A DNA stretch of 64,000 nt. It comes from an uncultured Parabacteroides sp. Lineage in GTDB: Bacteria; Bacteroidota; Bacteroidia; Bacteroidales; Tannerellaceae. The stretch spans positions 160,612 to 224,611 of the forward strand of contig CASFNG010000007.1 in assembly GCA_949296075.1 (NCBI GenBank), read 5' to 3'. Both the position numbers and the translations under genes were made by a program. This document shows, piece after piece, positions 40,372-49,432 of the stretch. Every line of letters begins with the position of its first letter. Within the stretch, counting starts at the first letter, position 1. The notes beneath the pieces were generated by a model. The model was not told where the DNA came from. It ran no database searches and saw nothing but the letters and a program-made list of their open reading frames with translations.

Positions 40372-41127
40372 ATGTTAGCGAAAAGAATCATACCCTGCTT
40401 AGACATCAAGGACGGGAAGACCGTAAAAGGGATCAATTTCGTCAATTTCCGCGACGCGGGCGACCCCGTGGAGCTGGGGGCGCGATATAGCCTGGAGGGA
40501 GCCGATGAGTTAGTCTATTTAGACATCACCGCCTCACACGAGGGGAGAAAGACATTCACCGAGTTAGTGAGGCGTATAGCGGCCCATATAAACATCCCCT
40601 TCACCGTAGGAGGCGGCATCCATGAGCTTAGCGACGTGGATCGCCTGCTGAGCGCCGGAGCCGACAAGGTGTCGATCAACTCGGCAGCTTTGCGGAACCC
40701 TGATCTGATCGAGGAGATCGCCCGCCATTTCGGCAGCCAGGTGTGCGTGGTAGCGATCGACGCGAACCAGGAGGGCGACGAGTGGATATGCTACTTGAAC
40801 GGGGGGCGTGTGCCTACCGACAGACGCCTGTTCCAATGGGCTTCGGAGGCGGAAAGCAGGGGGGCCGGAGAGATCCTGTTCACCAGCATGACGCATGATG
40901 GCGTGAAAGAGGGATACGCGAACGAGGCTTTAGCGGATCTGGCGGAGCGGTTGCATATTCCCGTGATCGCATCGGGCGGAGCGGGACGGATGGAGCACTT
41001 CCGGGATTCGTTCGAGCGGGGGAAAGCTGACGCGGCACTCGCCGCGAGCGTGTTTCACTTCGGGGAGATTCGCATCGGCGACTTAAAACAGTATCTAAGG
41101 AATGAGGGTATAAACGTAAGATTATAA
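40372..41127 (+). CDS. hisF: Imidazole glycerol phosphate synthase, cyclase subunit
   Basis: 251 residues, TIM barrel paralogous to HisA. Catalytic D11 ([16 protein letters not shown]) and the second aspartate in [10 protein letters not shown] are present, with VGGGIH and ASGGAGRM phosphate-binding loops. It uses ammonia from HisH to close the imidazole ring. It lies 12 bp after hisA and 8 bp before hisIE. Confidence 0.98.
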   Translation: MLAKRIIPCLDIKDGKTVKGINFVNFRDAGDPVELGARYSLEGADELVYLDITASHEGRKTFTELVRRIAAHINIPFTVGGGIHELSDVDRLLSAGADKVSINSAALRNPDLIEEIARHFGSQVCVVAIDANQEGDEWICYLNGGRVPTDRRLFQWASEAESRGAGEILFTSMTHDGVKEGYANEALADLAERLHIPVIASGGAGRMEHFRDSFERGKADAALAASVFHFGEIRIGDLKQYLRNEGINVRL

Positions 41128-41135
41128 TACAGAAA

Positions 41136-41738
41136 ATGACAAAAAGATTGGATTTCGAGAAAATGGGCGGATTGATTCCCGCCATCGTACAGGACAATAA
41201 CACCAGCAAAGTGTTGATGCTGGGATTCATGAACGAGGAGGCCTATGAAGAGACAATAAGCACCGGTAAGGTGACTTTCTTCAGCCGGACGAAGAACCGT
41301 CTGTGGATGAAAGGGGAAAGCAGCGGAAACACGCTCCAGGTGGTAAGCGTCACCCCGGATTGCGACAATGATACCTTATTGATAAAAGCGATACCGGCCG
41401 GACCGGTATGCCACACGGGTTCCGACACCTGTTTCGGGGAGCGGAACGTGGAGGAGATCATGTTCCTGAAGTATTTGCAGGATTTCATCGAACGGCGCAG
41501 GCAGGAGATGCCGGAAGGTTCTTACACGACCTCGCTGTTCCAAAAGGGAGTAAACCGGATGGCGCAGAAGGTGGGCGAAGAGGCCGTGGAAACGGTCATC
41601 GAGGCGACCAATGGGACGGAGGATGGTCTCATCTACGAGGCATCCGACCTTATCTATCACTTGATCGTACTGCTGACAAGCAAAGGTCTCCGATTAGAGG
41701 ACCTGGCTCGTGAATTAAAGAAAAGGCATAAAGGATAA
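41136..41738 (+). CDS. hisIE: Bifunctional phosphoribosyl-AMP cyclohydrolase/phosphoribosyl-ATP pyrophosphatase
   Basis: 200 residues carrying two activities for histidine steps 2 and 3. Residues ~1-110 are HisI (MLGFMNEEAY, FFSRTKNRLWMKGESSGN, DCDNDTLL, and the zinc/metal cysteines in VCHTGSDTCF); residues ~112-200 are HisE (LFQKGVNRMAQKVGEEAVET, EASDLIYHLIVLL). Fused HisIE is common in Bacteroidota. Followed after 7 bp by ftsE, which probably shares the transcript. Confidence 0.97.
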   Translation: MTKRLDFEKMGGLIPAIVQDNNTSKVLMLGFMNEEAYEETISTGKVTFFSRTKNRLWMKGESSGNTLQVVSVTPDCDNDTLLIKAIPAGPVCHTGSDTCFGERNVEEIMFLKYLQDFIERRRQEMPEGSYTTSLFQKGVNRMAQKVGEEAVETVIEATNGTEDGLIYEASDLIYHLIVLLTSKGLRLEDLARELKKRHKG

Positions 41739-41745
41739 TTGACAC

Positions 41746-42423
41746 ATGGAAGAGGATATTCTGCTTAAATTAGAGGGCGTAGAGATCTGCCGAGAGGAGA
41801 ACCAAGTGCTGAACAACGCCTCCCTCACCTTACGCAACGGGGAATTCGTGTATGTGATCGGCAAGGTGGGTTCCGGGAAAAGCAGCTTGCTCAAGTCGCT
41901 GTATTGCGAGATCCCGATCAAACGCGGAGAGGCGTATATAATGGGTTACAACCTCGCGAAGATGAGACGGAGAAACATCCCCTATCTACGCAGGAAACTG
42001 GGTATCGTCTTCCAGGACTTCCAGTTGCTTACCGACCGGTCCGTCTCGAAAAACCTTGAGTTCGTGCTGAAAGCTACCGGTTGGAAGAAAAAGCAAGAGA
42101 TCAAGGGACGGATCGACGAGGTGCTCCGCCAAGTCGGGATGCCGGATAAGGGGTACAAAATGCCCCACGAGCTCTCTGGAGGCGAGCAACAGCGCATCGT
42201 GATCGCACGTGCCCTGCTGAACAGTCCGCGGCTGATCCTTGCCGACGAGCCTACCGGCAACTTAGATCCGGAGACCAGCGGACAGATCGTGCAACTCCTC
42301 CACGACATATGCCGACAAGGGACAGCCGTCATCATGACGACCCACAATTACACGATTGTACATAATTACCCAGCACGTATCGTGAAATGCGAGAATACCT
42401 GTCTCAGTGATGTCGGGAAATAA
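41746..42423 (+). CDS. ftsE: Cell-division ABC ATP-binding protein FtsE
   Basis: 225 residues, one ABC ATPase domain. Walker A is IGKVGSGKSS (a slight variant of the usual GxSGAGKS), Q-loop FQDFQLL, signature LSGGEQQRI, Walker B LILADEPTGNLDPE, H-loop TTHNY. The IVFQDFQLLTDRSV region and length fit FtsE, which with the membrane protein FtsX activates peptidoglycan hydrolases during division; another MacB/LolD-like partner is possible. No ftsX is adjacent. Co-transcription with his genes is likely from the 7-bp gap. Confidence 0.85.
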   Translation: MEEDILLKLEGVEICREENQVLNNASLTLRNGEFVYVIGKVGSGKSSLLKSLYCEIPIKRGEAYIMGYNLAKMRRRNIPYLRRKLGIVFQDFQLLTDRSVSKNLEFVLKATGWKKKQEIKGRIDEVLRQVGMPDKGYKMPHELSGGEQQRIVIARALLNSPRLILADEPTGNLDPETSGQIVQLLHDICRQGTAVIMTTHNYTIVHNYPARIVKCENTCLSDVGK

Positions 42424-42485
42424 ATTTTTTATAACTTCGCGGTCGTATTCGATTGGGGAAATAAAACAATTTAATAGGGAATAAA

Positions 42486-43799
42486 ATGAAAGTCTTAAAG
42501 TTTGGCGGTACTTCTGTCGGATCTGCGCAACGTATGAAGGACGTAGCGAAATTAATCACGGGAGACCGTAAGATCGTGGTATTATCAGCCATGTCAGGTA
42601 CAACCAACTCGCTGGTCGAGATCTCGGATTACCTGTACAAAAAGAACCCGGACGGGGCGAATGAGATTATCAACAAACTTGCCACGACATATATGGGGCA
42701 TGTAGAGGAACTCTATCGTACCGAGGAATACAAGCAGAAGGCCAAAGAACTGATTAAGTCCCATTTTGGTTATATCCGTACCTTCACGAAAGACCTCTTT
42801 ACCTTGTTCGAGGAAAAGGTTGTGCTGGCACAAGGAGAATTGATCTCCACGGGTATGATGAATCTCTACCTCAATGAATGTGGAGTCAACTCGGTTTTGA
42901 TCCCCGCGCTCGATTATATGCGCACAGACAAGAACGCGGAGCCTGATCCTGTCTATATCAAGGAGAAATTGCTTAAGTTACTGGACAGCCATCCCGATGC
43001 GGATCTGTACCTTACACAAGGTTATATCTGCCGGAACGCATACGGGGAAATCGACAACCTGCAACGTGGCGGTAGCGATTATAGCGCATCCTTGATAGGT
43101 GCGGCCATCGGAGCGGAAGAGATCCAGATCTGGACGGACATCGATGGGATGCACAACAACGATCCCCGGTTCGTGAAGGGTACCTCCCCTGTTCGCCATC
43201 TGCATTTTGAGGAGGCGGCAGAGTTAGCCTATTTCGGGGCGAAGATCCTCCATCCCACATGCATTCTGCCGGCGAAGCTCAATAACATCCCGGTACGTTT
43301 ACTGAACACGATGCAGCCTGAAGCCGCAGGAACTCTGATCTCCAACACGATGGAAAAAGGGAAGATCAAGGCGGTAGCGGCAAAAGACAATATTACCTCC
43401 ATCAAAATCAAAAGCGGACGGATGCTCTTGGCGACAGGTTTCCTGCGGAAGGTGTTCGAGATCTTCGAGAACTACCAGACCCCGATCGATATGGTGACCA
43501 CTTCCGAGGTAGGCGTCTCGGTGACAATCGACAACCGTAAGCACTTGGAGGAGATCGTAGACGACTTGAAGAAATATGGGACGGTATCGGTGGACGAGGA
43601 TATGGTCATCGTCTGTGTGGTAGGCGATTTGGAATGGGACAATATCGGCTTCGAGGCAAGAATCATACAGGCCATGAAGGAAGTCCCCGTACGTATGATC
43701 TCTTACGGGGGCAGCAACTACAACGTTTCCCTGTTAGTGAAATCGTCTGACAAGCAACGAGCGTTGCAAGCGTTAAGCGATCATTTATTCAACAAATGA
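42486..43799 (+). CDS. lysC: Aspartate kinase, monofunctional
   Basis: 437 residues. It phosphorylates aspartate, the entry step to lysine, threonine and methionine. MKVLKFGGTSVGSAQRM is the kinase signature; the RGGSDYSASLIGAAIGAEE block and WTDIDGMHNNDPR bind aspartate and ATP. Two ACT domains (residues ~310-437) suggest amino-acid feedback. No fused homoserine dehydrogenase. A TAACTTCG box at 42432-42439 suggests its own promoter just after ftsE, and a hairpin follows. Confidence 0.95.
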   Translation: MKVLKFGGTSVGSAQRMKDVAKLITGDRKIVVLSAMSGTTNSLVEISDYLYKKNPDGANEIINKLATTYMGHVEELYRTEEYKQKAKELIKSHFGYIRTFTKDLFTLFEEKVVLAQGELISTGMMNLYLNECGVNSVLIPALDYMRTDKNAEPDPVYIKEKLLKLLDSHPDADLYLTQGYICRNAYGEIDNLQRGGSDYSASLIGAAIGAEEIQIWTDIDGMHNNDPRFVKGTSPVRHLHFEEAAELAYFGAKILHPTCILPAKLNNIPVRLLNTMQPEAAGTLISNTMEKGKIKAVAAKDNITSIKIKSGRMLLATGFLRKVFEIFENYQTPIDMVTTSEVGVSVTIDNRKHLEEIVDDLKKYGTVSVDEDMVIVCVVGDLEWDNIGFEARIIQAMKEVPVRMISYGGSNYNVSLLVKSSDKQRALQALSDHLFNK

Positions 43800-43808
43800 T
43801 ACAACAAA

Positions 43809-43837
43809 TGAGGGCGATCCTTTAATGATCGCCCTCA
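43809..43837 (+). terminator. Terminator between lysC and lysA
   Basis: Perfect 11-bp stem tgagggcgatc / gatcgccctca, 7-nt loop, then a weak T-rich stretch (TCTATCTTC). It separates two lysine-pathway genes, so it may only attenuate. Confidence 0.75.
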
Positions 43838-43865
43838 TCTATCTTCACATAATCACTTTTTCTAT

Positions 43866-45023
43866 ATGCTCAAAGGAACATTCCCAATAGAAAAGTTCAA
43901 ACAACTTTCTACGCCTTTTTACTATTACGATGTCAAACTGCTGCAAGACACGTTGGATGTCGTGAAAAATGAATCCGGCAAATACGGCTATCACGTGCAT
44001 TACGCCGTAAAAGCGAACGCCAATCCTCGCCTATTATCCTTGATAGCAGCCAATGGATTAGGCGCTGATTGCGTAAGCGGAGGCGAGGTACAAGCCGCGT
44101 TGGATGCAGGATTTCCTGCCAGTAAGATCGTGTTCGCCGGTGTCGGCAAGGCAGACTGGGAAATCAACCTCGGACTGGATCACGACATTTTCTGCTTTAA
44201 CGTGGAATCCGCTGCGGAGTTGGAAATCATCAATGAGTTAGCCGCCGCGAAAGGGAAGGTAGCCTCTATCGCCCTTCGTATCAACCCGGAAGTGGATGCC
44301 CATACCCATGCCAAGATCACTACAGGCATGAAAGAAAACAAGTTTGGCATTAACCTCAGCCAGCTCAGCGATGTGTTAGAAAGAATGAGCCTTTTGAAAA
44401 ATGTCAAGTTGATCGGCATACACAGCCATATCGGCTCACAAATCACCGATATGTCCGGTTTCCGGAACTTGGCCATCCGCTTCAACGAGATACAAGACGA
44501 GCTGGAAGCGCATGGAATCACCGTAGAGAACTTGAATTTAGGAGGAGGTTTGGGAATTGACTACTACCATCCGAACCATTTGCCGATACCTGCTTTCGAC
44601 AACTATTTCGCCGCTATACACAAATTGCTCCGGCTACGTCCCGGACAGCAGGTACATTTCGAGCCCGGACGCTCGATCGTGGCGCAATGCGGCACTCTGA
44701 TCTCAAGAGTCCTCTATGTGAAACAGGGTGAAACCAAGGCATTCGCTATCCTCGATGCCGGCTTCACGGAGCTGATCCGTCCGGCGATGTATGACGCTTA
44801 TCATCGCATCGAGAACATAAGTAGCGACGAGCCGGTAGAGCTATACGACGTGGTAGGGCCGATCTGCGAGTCGTCGGATGTATTCGGGAAGGAGGTCGAG
44901 CTGAACAAAGCCCACCGAGGTGACCTCATCGCCTTGCGCTCGGCAGGAGCGTACGGCGAGGTCATGGCATCCCAATACAACTGCCGCCGTCTGCCGATGG
45001 CCTATTTTTCCGACACGATCTAA
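43866..45023 (+). CDS. lysA: Diaminopimelate decarboxylase
   Basis: 385 residues. The PLP enzyme converts meso-diaminopimelate to L-lysine. PLP lysine K49 in HVHYAVKANANPR; further marks IGIHSHIGSQI, LNLGGGLGIDYY, FEPGRSIV and GPICESSDVFG (the substrate-binding CESSD). Fold type III barrel plus C-terminal beta domain, expected length. With lysC upstream it forms a small lysine pair. Confidence 0.97.
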   Translation: MLKGTFPIEKFKQLSTPFYYYDVKLLQDTLDVVKNESGKYGYHVHYAVKANANPRLLSLIAANGLGADCVSGGEVQAALDAGFPASKIVFAGVGKADWEINLGLDHDIFCFNVESAAELEIINELAAAKGKVASIALRINPEVDAHTHAKITTGMKENKFGINLSQLSDVLERMSLLKNVKLIGIHSHIGSQITDMSGFRNLAIRFNEIQDELEAHGITVENLNLGGGLGIDYYHPNHLPIPAFDNYFAAIHKLLRLRPGQQVHFEPGRSIVAQCGTLISRVLYVKQGETKAFAILDAGFTELIRPAMYDAYHRIENISSDEPVELYDVVGPICESSDVFGKEVELNKAHRGDLIALRSAGAYGEVMASQYNCRRLPMAYFSDTI

Positions 45024-45037
45024 GGAACCGACCCATA

Positions 45038-45061
45038 CCGGAAGCGCAGATACGCTTCCGG
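45038..45061 (+). terminator. Hairpin between lysA and glycosyltransferase gene
   Basis: Perfect 9-bp stem ccggaagcg / cgcttccgg with a 6-nt loop, 15 bp after the lysA stop and 15 bp before the next ATG. No T run follows, so read-through or a translation effect is possible. Confidence 0.5.
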
Positions 45062-45076
45062 AAAAGCCCAATTATC

Positions 45077-46234
45077 ATGATTTTACCCATTCATACGGAA
45101 TTTTTAATAGCGGGAATATCCATTCTCGCTTTCTTCATTTTATCCCTTTATTACGTAATCTCATACGCCCGCCCCATGCGAATGGCGGCAAGGGGACGTT
45201 GCTTGGAGAACAACCAGCGACCTCCGGTCTCCATCATCCTCTATGCCAAAAATGACGCGGAGAACCTCCAGAAGCATCTCCCGGCGTTACTCTCCCAAGA
45301 TTATCCAGAGTACGAGGTAATCGTCGTCAACGATGGGTCGGATGACGAGACTGACGACGTCTTGAAACGCTTCCAGAACAGCCATAATAACCTCTATCAT
45401 ACTTACGTGCCCGCGGATGCCCGCTACCTGAGCAGGCGTAAACTCGCGCTCACCTTGGGTATCAAGGCGGCGAAACACCCCTATCTGCTTTTCACCGAGG
45501 CGAATTGCCAGCCAGCGAGCAACCAATGGATCACGTCCATGATAGCCCCTTATGCCTCTGGCATCAGCATCGTATTGGGGTTCTGCCGCTATGACAGTGG
45601 CAAGGGGCTTTCCGCCAAACTGATCGCTTACGATAATCTCCTAAGCGGACTACGCTACCTCTCAGCGGCGCTCGCCCATCGTCCCTATACTGGTGACGGC
45701 AGGAATCTCTCTTATCGGAAAGACCTGTTTTTCAGTCATAAGGGCTTTTACAAATCGTTGAGCCTGCGTTGTGGCGACGACGATCTGTTCATCAACGAAG
45801 CAGCCACTCCGTCGAACACGAAGGTCGCCTATACGCCAGAAAGCCTGACGGAAATGGATCCGATCAGTCTTAAGCAGTGGATGGCAACCAAGGCGGCACG
45901 CGCCACCACACGTCATTACTACCGCGGCTACACTCCGGCGCTTTATGGGATGGAGACCTTCTTTTTCTTCCTGTTCCAAGCAGCGAGTATCAGCACGATC
46001 GCCTATTGCCTGCCGGCACATCCGTGGGTAGCGGGGGCTGGAGCCACAGTATACGCGCTCCGCTACACCATCAAGGCATTCGTAATCAGGAAATCGGCCC
46101 AAATGCTTCAGCAGCGTCCCCATTTAGGCTGGCTGTTTTTGCTCGAATTCCTTCTTCCTTTATTCAACGGTTACTTCTCCTTACGCCGTTTATCAGGGCA
46201 TACCCGCGAGCATACCTTCCGGTTGGATAAATAG
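45077..46234 (+). CDS. Membrane-bound family 2 glycosyltransferase
   Basis: 385 residues. One N-terminal membrane helix (~10-30), a cytosolic GT-A domain (VSIILYAKNDAENLQKHLPA; VVNDGSDDETDDVL; the D-x-D position is replaced by TEAN in LLFTEANCQPAS), CGDDDLFINEAAT with the catalytic base, and two or three C-terminal membrane segments (FFFFLFQAASISTIAYC; LLFLLEFLLPLF). The layout resembles processive or undecaprenyl-linked GT2 enzymes, but substrate is unknown. Downstream of lysA, converging on vsr. Confidence 0.82.
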   Translation: MILPIHTEFLIAGISILAFFILSLYYVISYARPMRMAARGRCLENNQRPPVSIILYAKNDAENLQKHLPALLSQDYPEYEVIVVNDGSDDETDDVLKRFQNSHNNLYHTYVPADARYLSRRKLALTLGIKAAKHPYLLFTEANCQPASNQWITSMIAPYASGISIVLGFCRYDSGKGLSAKLIAYDNLLSGLRYLSAALAHRPYTGDGRNLSYRKDLFFSHKGFYKSLSLRCGDDDLFINEAATPSNTKVAYTPESLTEMDPISLKQWMATKAARATTRHYYRGYTPALYGMETFFFFLFQAASISTIAYCLPAHPWVAGAGATVYALRYTIKAFVIRKSAQMLQQRPHLGWLFLLEFLLPLFNGYFSLRRLSGHTREHTFRLDK

Positions 46235-46243
46235 GGTATCCGC

Positions 46244-46771
46244 TCATTTTTTCGGTTGGTAAGTCTCCGGTTCCTCCGCCGCCATAGGCAATCCCTCCTC
46301 GCCCGGTAGCGGATAGGCGGAAGCGAACCGGGCATGATAGGCAGACTCCAGATAGCTTTTCTCCAACAGATGGACGACATTCTCCAGCGTGGCGAGCCGC
46401 TCTTTCGGCTTTAGCTGACATTCCCAGATCACCATCGTATTCCATCCCATAGTCCGCAGTTCCTCCCGCACACGGGCGTCGCGCTCCTTATTCCGACGCA
46501 GCTTCTCCGTCCACCACTCCACTCGCGAACGGGGCGGACGGAAATCGGGACATCCCTCATGCCCATGCCAGAAACAGCCATTCACGAAGATCACCGTCCG
46601 GTATTTACGCAACACGATATCGGGCGTACCCGGCAAACGCTTCACGTTGACACGGTAGCGGAATCCATGATGAAACAGGTATTTGCGCACCAAGATCTCC
46701 GGCTTGGTGTTTTTTCCCTTGATCATGGACATGATATAACTGCGCTTTTCTTTCGAGATCTTGTCTGTCAT
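46244..46771 (-). CDS. vsr: Very-short-patch repair (Vsr) endonuclease
   Basis: 175 residues. Vsr nicks next to T:G mismatches left by deamination of 5-methylcytosine. The key residues line up with E. coli Vsr: D51 (LPGTPDIVL), H69 and H71 in NGCFWHGHEGC, zinc ligands C66, C74 and C118 (VIWECQL). The N-terminal SKEKRSYIMSMIKGKNTKPE is the recognition block. A C-terminal ~20-residue tail beyond the usual domain is proline/glutamate-rich. No cytosine methyltransferase gene is in the window, which is unusual because vsr normally accompanies one. Confidence 0.95.
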   Translation of the reverse strand: MTDKISKEKRSYIMSMIKGKNTKPEILVRKYLFHHGFRYRVNVKRLPGTPDIVLRKYRTVIFVNGCFWHGHEGCPDFRPPRSRVEWWTEKLRRNKERDARVREELRTMGWNTMVIWECQLKPKERLATLENVVHLLEKSYLESAYHARFASAYPLPGEEGLPMAAEEPETYQPKK

Positions 46772-46857
46772 GGCCTACCCTTGAATAGAACAGGACTCAA
46801 AGATACGGTTTTATCTTTTGCCCTTGAACGAGAAATGCAGAAAATAGGGACAGCTAC

Positions 46858-48102
46858 TTATTCAAAGCGGATACTCTTCGCCGGATCGATCTTCGTAATC
46901 AGATAAGAAGGGGCGAGCATCATCAGCATCGAGATCACCAAGGTACCGATATTAAGCAGGATAAGAGAGAGCCAATTCAAGTCGATCGGGACCGCATCCA
47001 GATAGTAAATGGAAGGATCCATCCGGACTACCCGGAAAATACGCTGGAGCAGGCAAAGCGAGATCCCGATCACGTTTCCCCACAACATCCCTTTCCCGAT
47101 CAAGAAGAACGACACATACAAGAAAATCTTGCGGATACTCCGGTCGCTCTCCCCCAGCGCCTTCAGTATACCGATCATGTTCGTCCGCTCCAAAATGATG
47201 ATAAGGAGACCGGAGATCATGGTAAATCCCGCCACGGCCAACATCAGCACCAAGATAACGACCACATTAATATCCAACACATCGAGCCAATCGAAGATCA
47301 TGGGATTCAGCTCCTTGATCGAACGGGCGTAATAGGTGTTGCCGTTCCGGTCTTGCCGCTCCGCCAAGGCGAAATAGACCTCCTCCGCCACCCGGTCCAG
47401 CTTGTCGTAATCGCTCACCTGCAACTCCAACCCACTCACCTGATCCGCGTCCCAGCCGTTCAGTCTGCGTATCTGCTTGATGTCGGCTATCACGAACATC
47501 TTGTCGTAATCCTCGAAACCGGTCTCGTAAATCCCCGCAATCGTGAACTTACGGGCCCTTACCTCCTCTTGCACGAAGTAAGTCAGGAAGGAATCGCCTA
47601 CCCGCAGACGCAGCCGGTCTGCCAGATACTTGGAGATAAGCACTTCCGTAGAACGTTTGTCGGGCTGGATCGCGAACAGCTTTCCTTCCTTCAGGTTGTC
47701 TCGGAAGAAAGACCAATCATAATCCTCGTCCACCCCTTTCAGCACGATTCCCTGGAAGTCCTCGTCCGTCTTCAAGATACCGAGCTTGGTGGCGAACCGC
47801 TCCACATGGCGAATGCCGGGGAACTGCCTAAGCTCCCCGAGCAAGGTATCGCTCACGGCGATCGGCTGTGACTCATACGAGGAGTTATTATCGAAATTGG
47901 TGATCTGGATATGCGAGCCGAAACCGATCACCTTGTTGCGTACCTCCTTCTTGAACCCGATGACGATAGAGACCGACAGGATCATCACCGCCAGACCCAA
48001 GGCGATACCCAACATAGCGATACGCACGGCAGGGGGAGTGACCTCCCGATCGCCCTCCTTGCTGGAATGGATTCTTCTCGCTATGAAAAGCTCTACGTTC
48101 AA
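46858..48102 (-). CDS. Lipoprotein-release (LolC/E) type ABC transporter permease
   Basis: 414 residues of the FtsX/MacB-like permease family: one N-terminal membrane helix (~30-50, MLGIALGLAVMILSVSIVIGF), a ~220-residue periplasmic domain, and three C-terminal helices. The ELFIARRIH start and the permease fold suggest lipoprotein sorting from the inner membrane, but no ATPase (LolD) or LolA is adjacent. The only suitable start is TTG at 48102; no in-frame ATG occurs between it and the stop of the aminotransferase gene 28 bp upstream, so the two are probably translationally coupled. Confidence 0.85.
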   Translation of the reverse strand: MNVELFIARRIHSSKEGDREVTPPAVRIAMLGIALGLAVMILSVSIVIGFKKEVRNKVIGFGSHIQITNFDNNSSYESQPIAVSDTLLGELRQFPGIRHVERFATKLGILKTDEDFQGIVLKGVDEDYDWSFFRDNLKEGKLFAIQPDKRSTEVLISKYLADRLRLRVGDSFLTYFVQEEVRARKFTIAGIYETGFEDYDKMFVIADIKQIRRLNGWDADQVSGLELQVSDYDKLDRVAEEVYFALAERQDRNGNTYYARSIKELNPMIFDWLDVLDINVVVILVLMLAVAGFTMISGLLIIILERTNMIGILKALGESDRSIRKIFLYVSFFLIGKGMLWGNVIGISLCLLQRIFRVVRMDPSIYYLDAVPIDLNWLSLILLNIGTLVISMLMMLAPSYLITKIDPAKSIRFE

Positions 48103-48130
48103 CGGATCTGTGGGAATTGGGTAATTCTTG

Positions 48131-49330
48131 TCAAACTGTTCTTCCGGGATAGGCCTCCAGCGCCTTCGCCAATACGGTAAGCGCTTTCGCCAGATCCTCT
48201 TTCTTCAAGACATAAGCCATACGCACCTCGTTCTTGCCCAATCCGGGAGTCGTATAGAACCCCGAGGCCGGTGCCATCATGACTGTCTGCCCCTCATACT
48301 CAAACTCCTCCAGGCACCAGGCACAAAAACGGTCGGCGTCATCTACCGGCAGCTTGGCTACCGTATAGAAGGCGCCCATCGGTATGGGCGAATAGCAGCC
48401 GGGGATGCGGTTCAATCCATCGATCAGGAACTTGCGCCGCTCCACGTACTCATTATAGACATCGAGCATGTACTCCTCCGGCGTATCCAGCGAGGCCTCG
48501 GCGATGATCTGCCCGATCAAGGGTGGGCTCAAGCGGGCCTGGCACCACTTCATGACATTCTCTCGCACCATCCGGTTCTTGGTGATCAAGGCACCGATAC
48601 GGATACCGCACTCGCTGTAACGCTTCGATACGGAATCGACCAGCACCACGTTGTTCTCGATCCCCTTGAGGTGGAAGGCGGAGATATAGGGAGCCCCCGT
48701 ATAGCAAAACTCGCGATATACCTCATCGGAGAAGAGGAACAGGTCGTACTTCTTCACGATGTCGCGCAGCTGATCCATCTCCTTCTGGGTATAGAGATAG
48801 CCGGTCGGGTTATTGGGATTGCAGATCAGGATCGCTTTCGTACGGGGCGTGATGAGCGCCTCGAACCGCTCCATCGAAGGGAGGGCGAACCCCTCGTCGA
48901 TCGAGGAGGGGATCGTCTTGATCACCGCCCCACAAGAGATGGCGAAAGCCATGTAGTTGGCATAGGCCGGCTCCGGCACGATGATCTCGTCGCCCGGATC
49001 CAGGCACGCCATGAAAGAGAAGAACACGGCCTCCGACCCACCGGTGGTGATGATGATGTCATCCACGTCCACGTGGATATTAAACTTCGCGTAATACTTC
49101 ACCAATTTCTCACGGAAACTACGGATCCCCTCGCTTGGCGAATACTCCAACACCTTGCGGTCGACATGGCGCATCGCGTCCAACGCGACCTCCGGGGTCG
49201 GCAAATCAGGCTGTCCGATGTTCAAATGATACACCTTGATTCCTCTCGCTTTCGCTTTATTAGCCAGCGGGACCAGTTTCCGGATAGGAGAAGCCGGCAT
49301 TTCGACTCCTCGTTGTGATATGTTGGGCAT
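48131..49330 (-). CDS. Class I/II PLP-dependent aminotransferase
   Basis: 399 residues, fold-type I. PLP lysine K236 in VLVDSVSKRYSECGIRIGAL; other marks YHLNIGQPDLPTPEVAL, the substrate/cofactor NPNNPTGYLY, DEVYREFCYTG, and TTGGSEAVFF. The pattern is close to aspartate aminotransferase-like enzymes (AspC/AspAT Ib branch). Substrate cannot be fixed: aspartate, aromatic or alanine are all possible. It heads a two-gene unit with the Lol-type permease. Confidence 0.92.
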   Translation of the reverse strand: MPNISQRGVEMPASPIRKLVPLANKAKARGIKVYHLNIGQPDLPTPEVALDAMRHVDRKVLEYSPSEGIRSFREKLVKYYAKFNIHVDVDDIIITTGGSEAVFFSFMACLDPGDEIIVPEPAYANYMAFAISCGAVIKTIPSSIDEGFALPSMERFEALITPRTKAILICNPNNPTGYLYTQKEMDQLRDIVKKYDLFLFSDEVYREFCYTGAPYISAFHLKGIENNVVLVDSVSKRYSECGIRIGALITKNRMVRENVMKWCQARLSPPLIGQIIAEASLDTPEEYMLDVYNEYVERRKFLIDGLNRIPGCYSPIPMGAFYTVAKLPVDDADRFCAWCLEEFEYEGQTVMMAPASGFYTTPGLGKNEVRMAYVLKKEDLAKALTVLAKALEAYPGRTV

Positions 49331-49432
49331 TACGATCTATTTGTTTATTTAACGCCCGCGAATATACGCGATTTCATCGAGAATGTATGATTTCGCCGAC
49401 ACAAAACGCATGGCCCGGACGCTCATTCCCGT

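Noticed and set aside
39050-41738. Possible his leader attenuator upstream of hisH
   Set aside because: No short frame rich in histidine codons and no alternative hairpins seen before 39050.
42424-42485. Lysine riboswitch before lysC
   Set aside because: The 62-bp gap is too short for the ~170-nt lysine aptamer and shows only a promoter-like box.
48128-49318. 396-codon plus-strand open frame opposite the aminotransferase gene
   Set aside because: Arg/His/Leu-rich antisense shadow; the minus-strand frame has all PLP-enzyme motifs.
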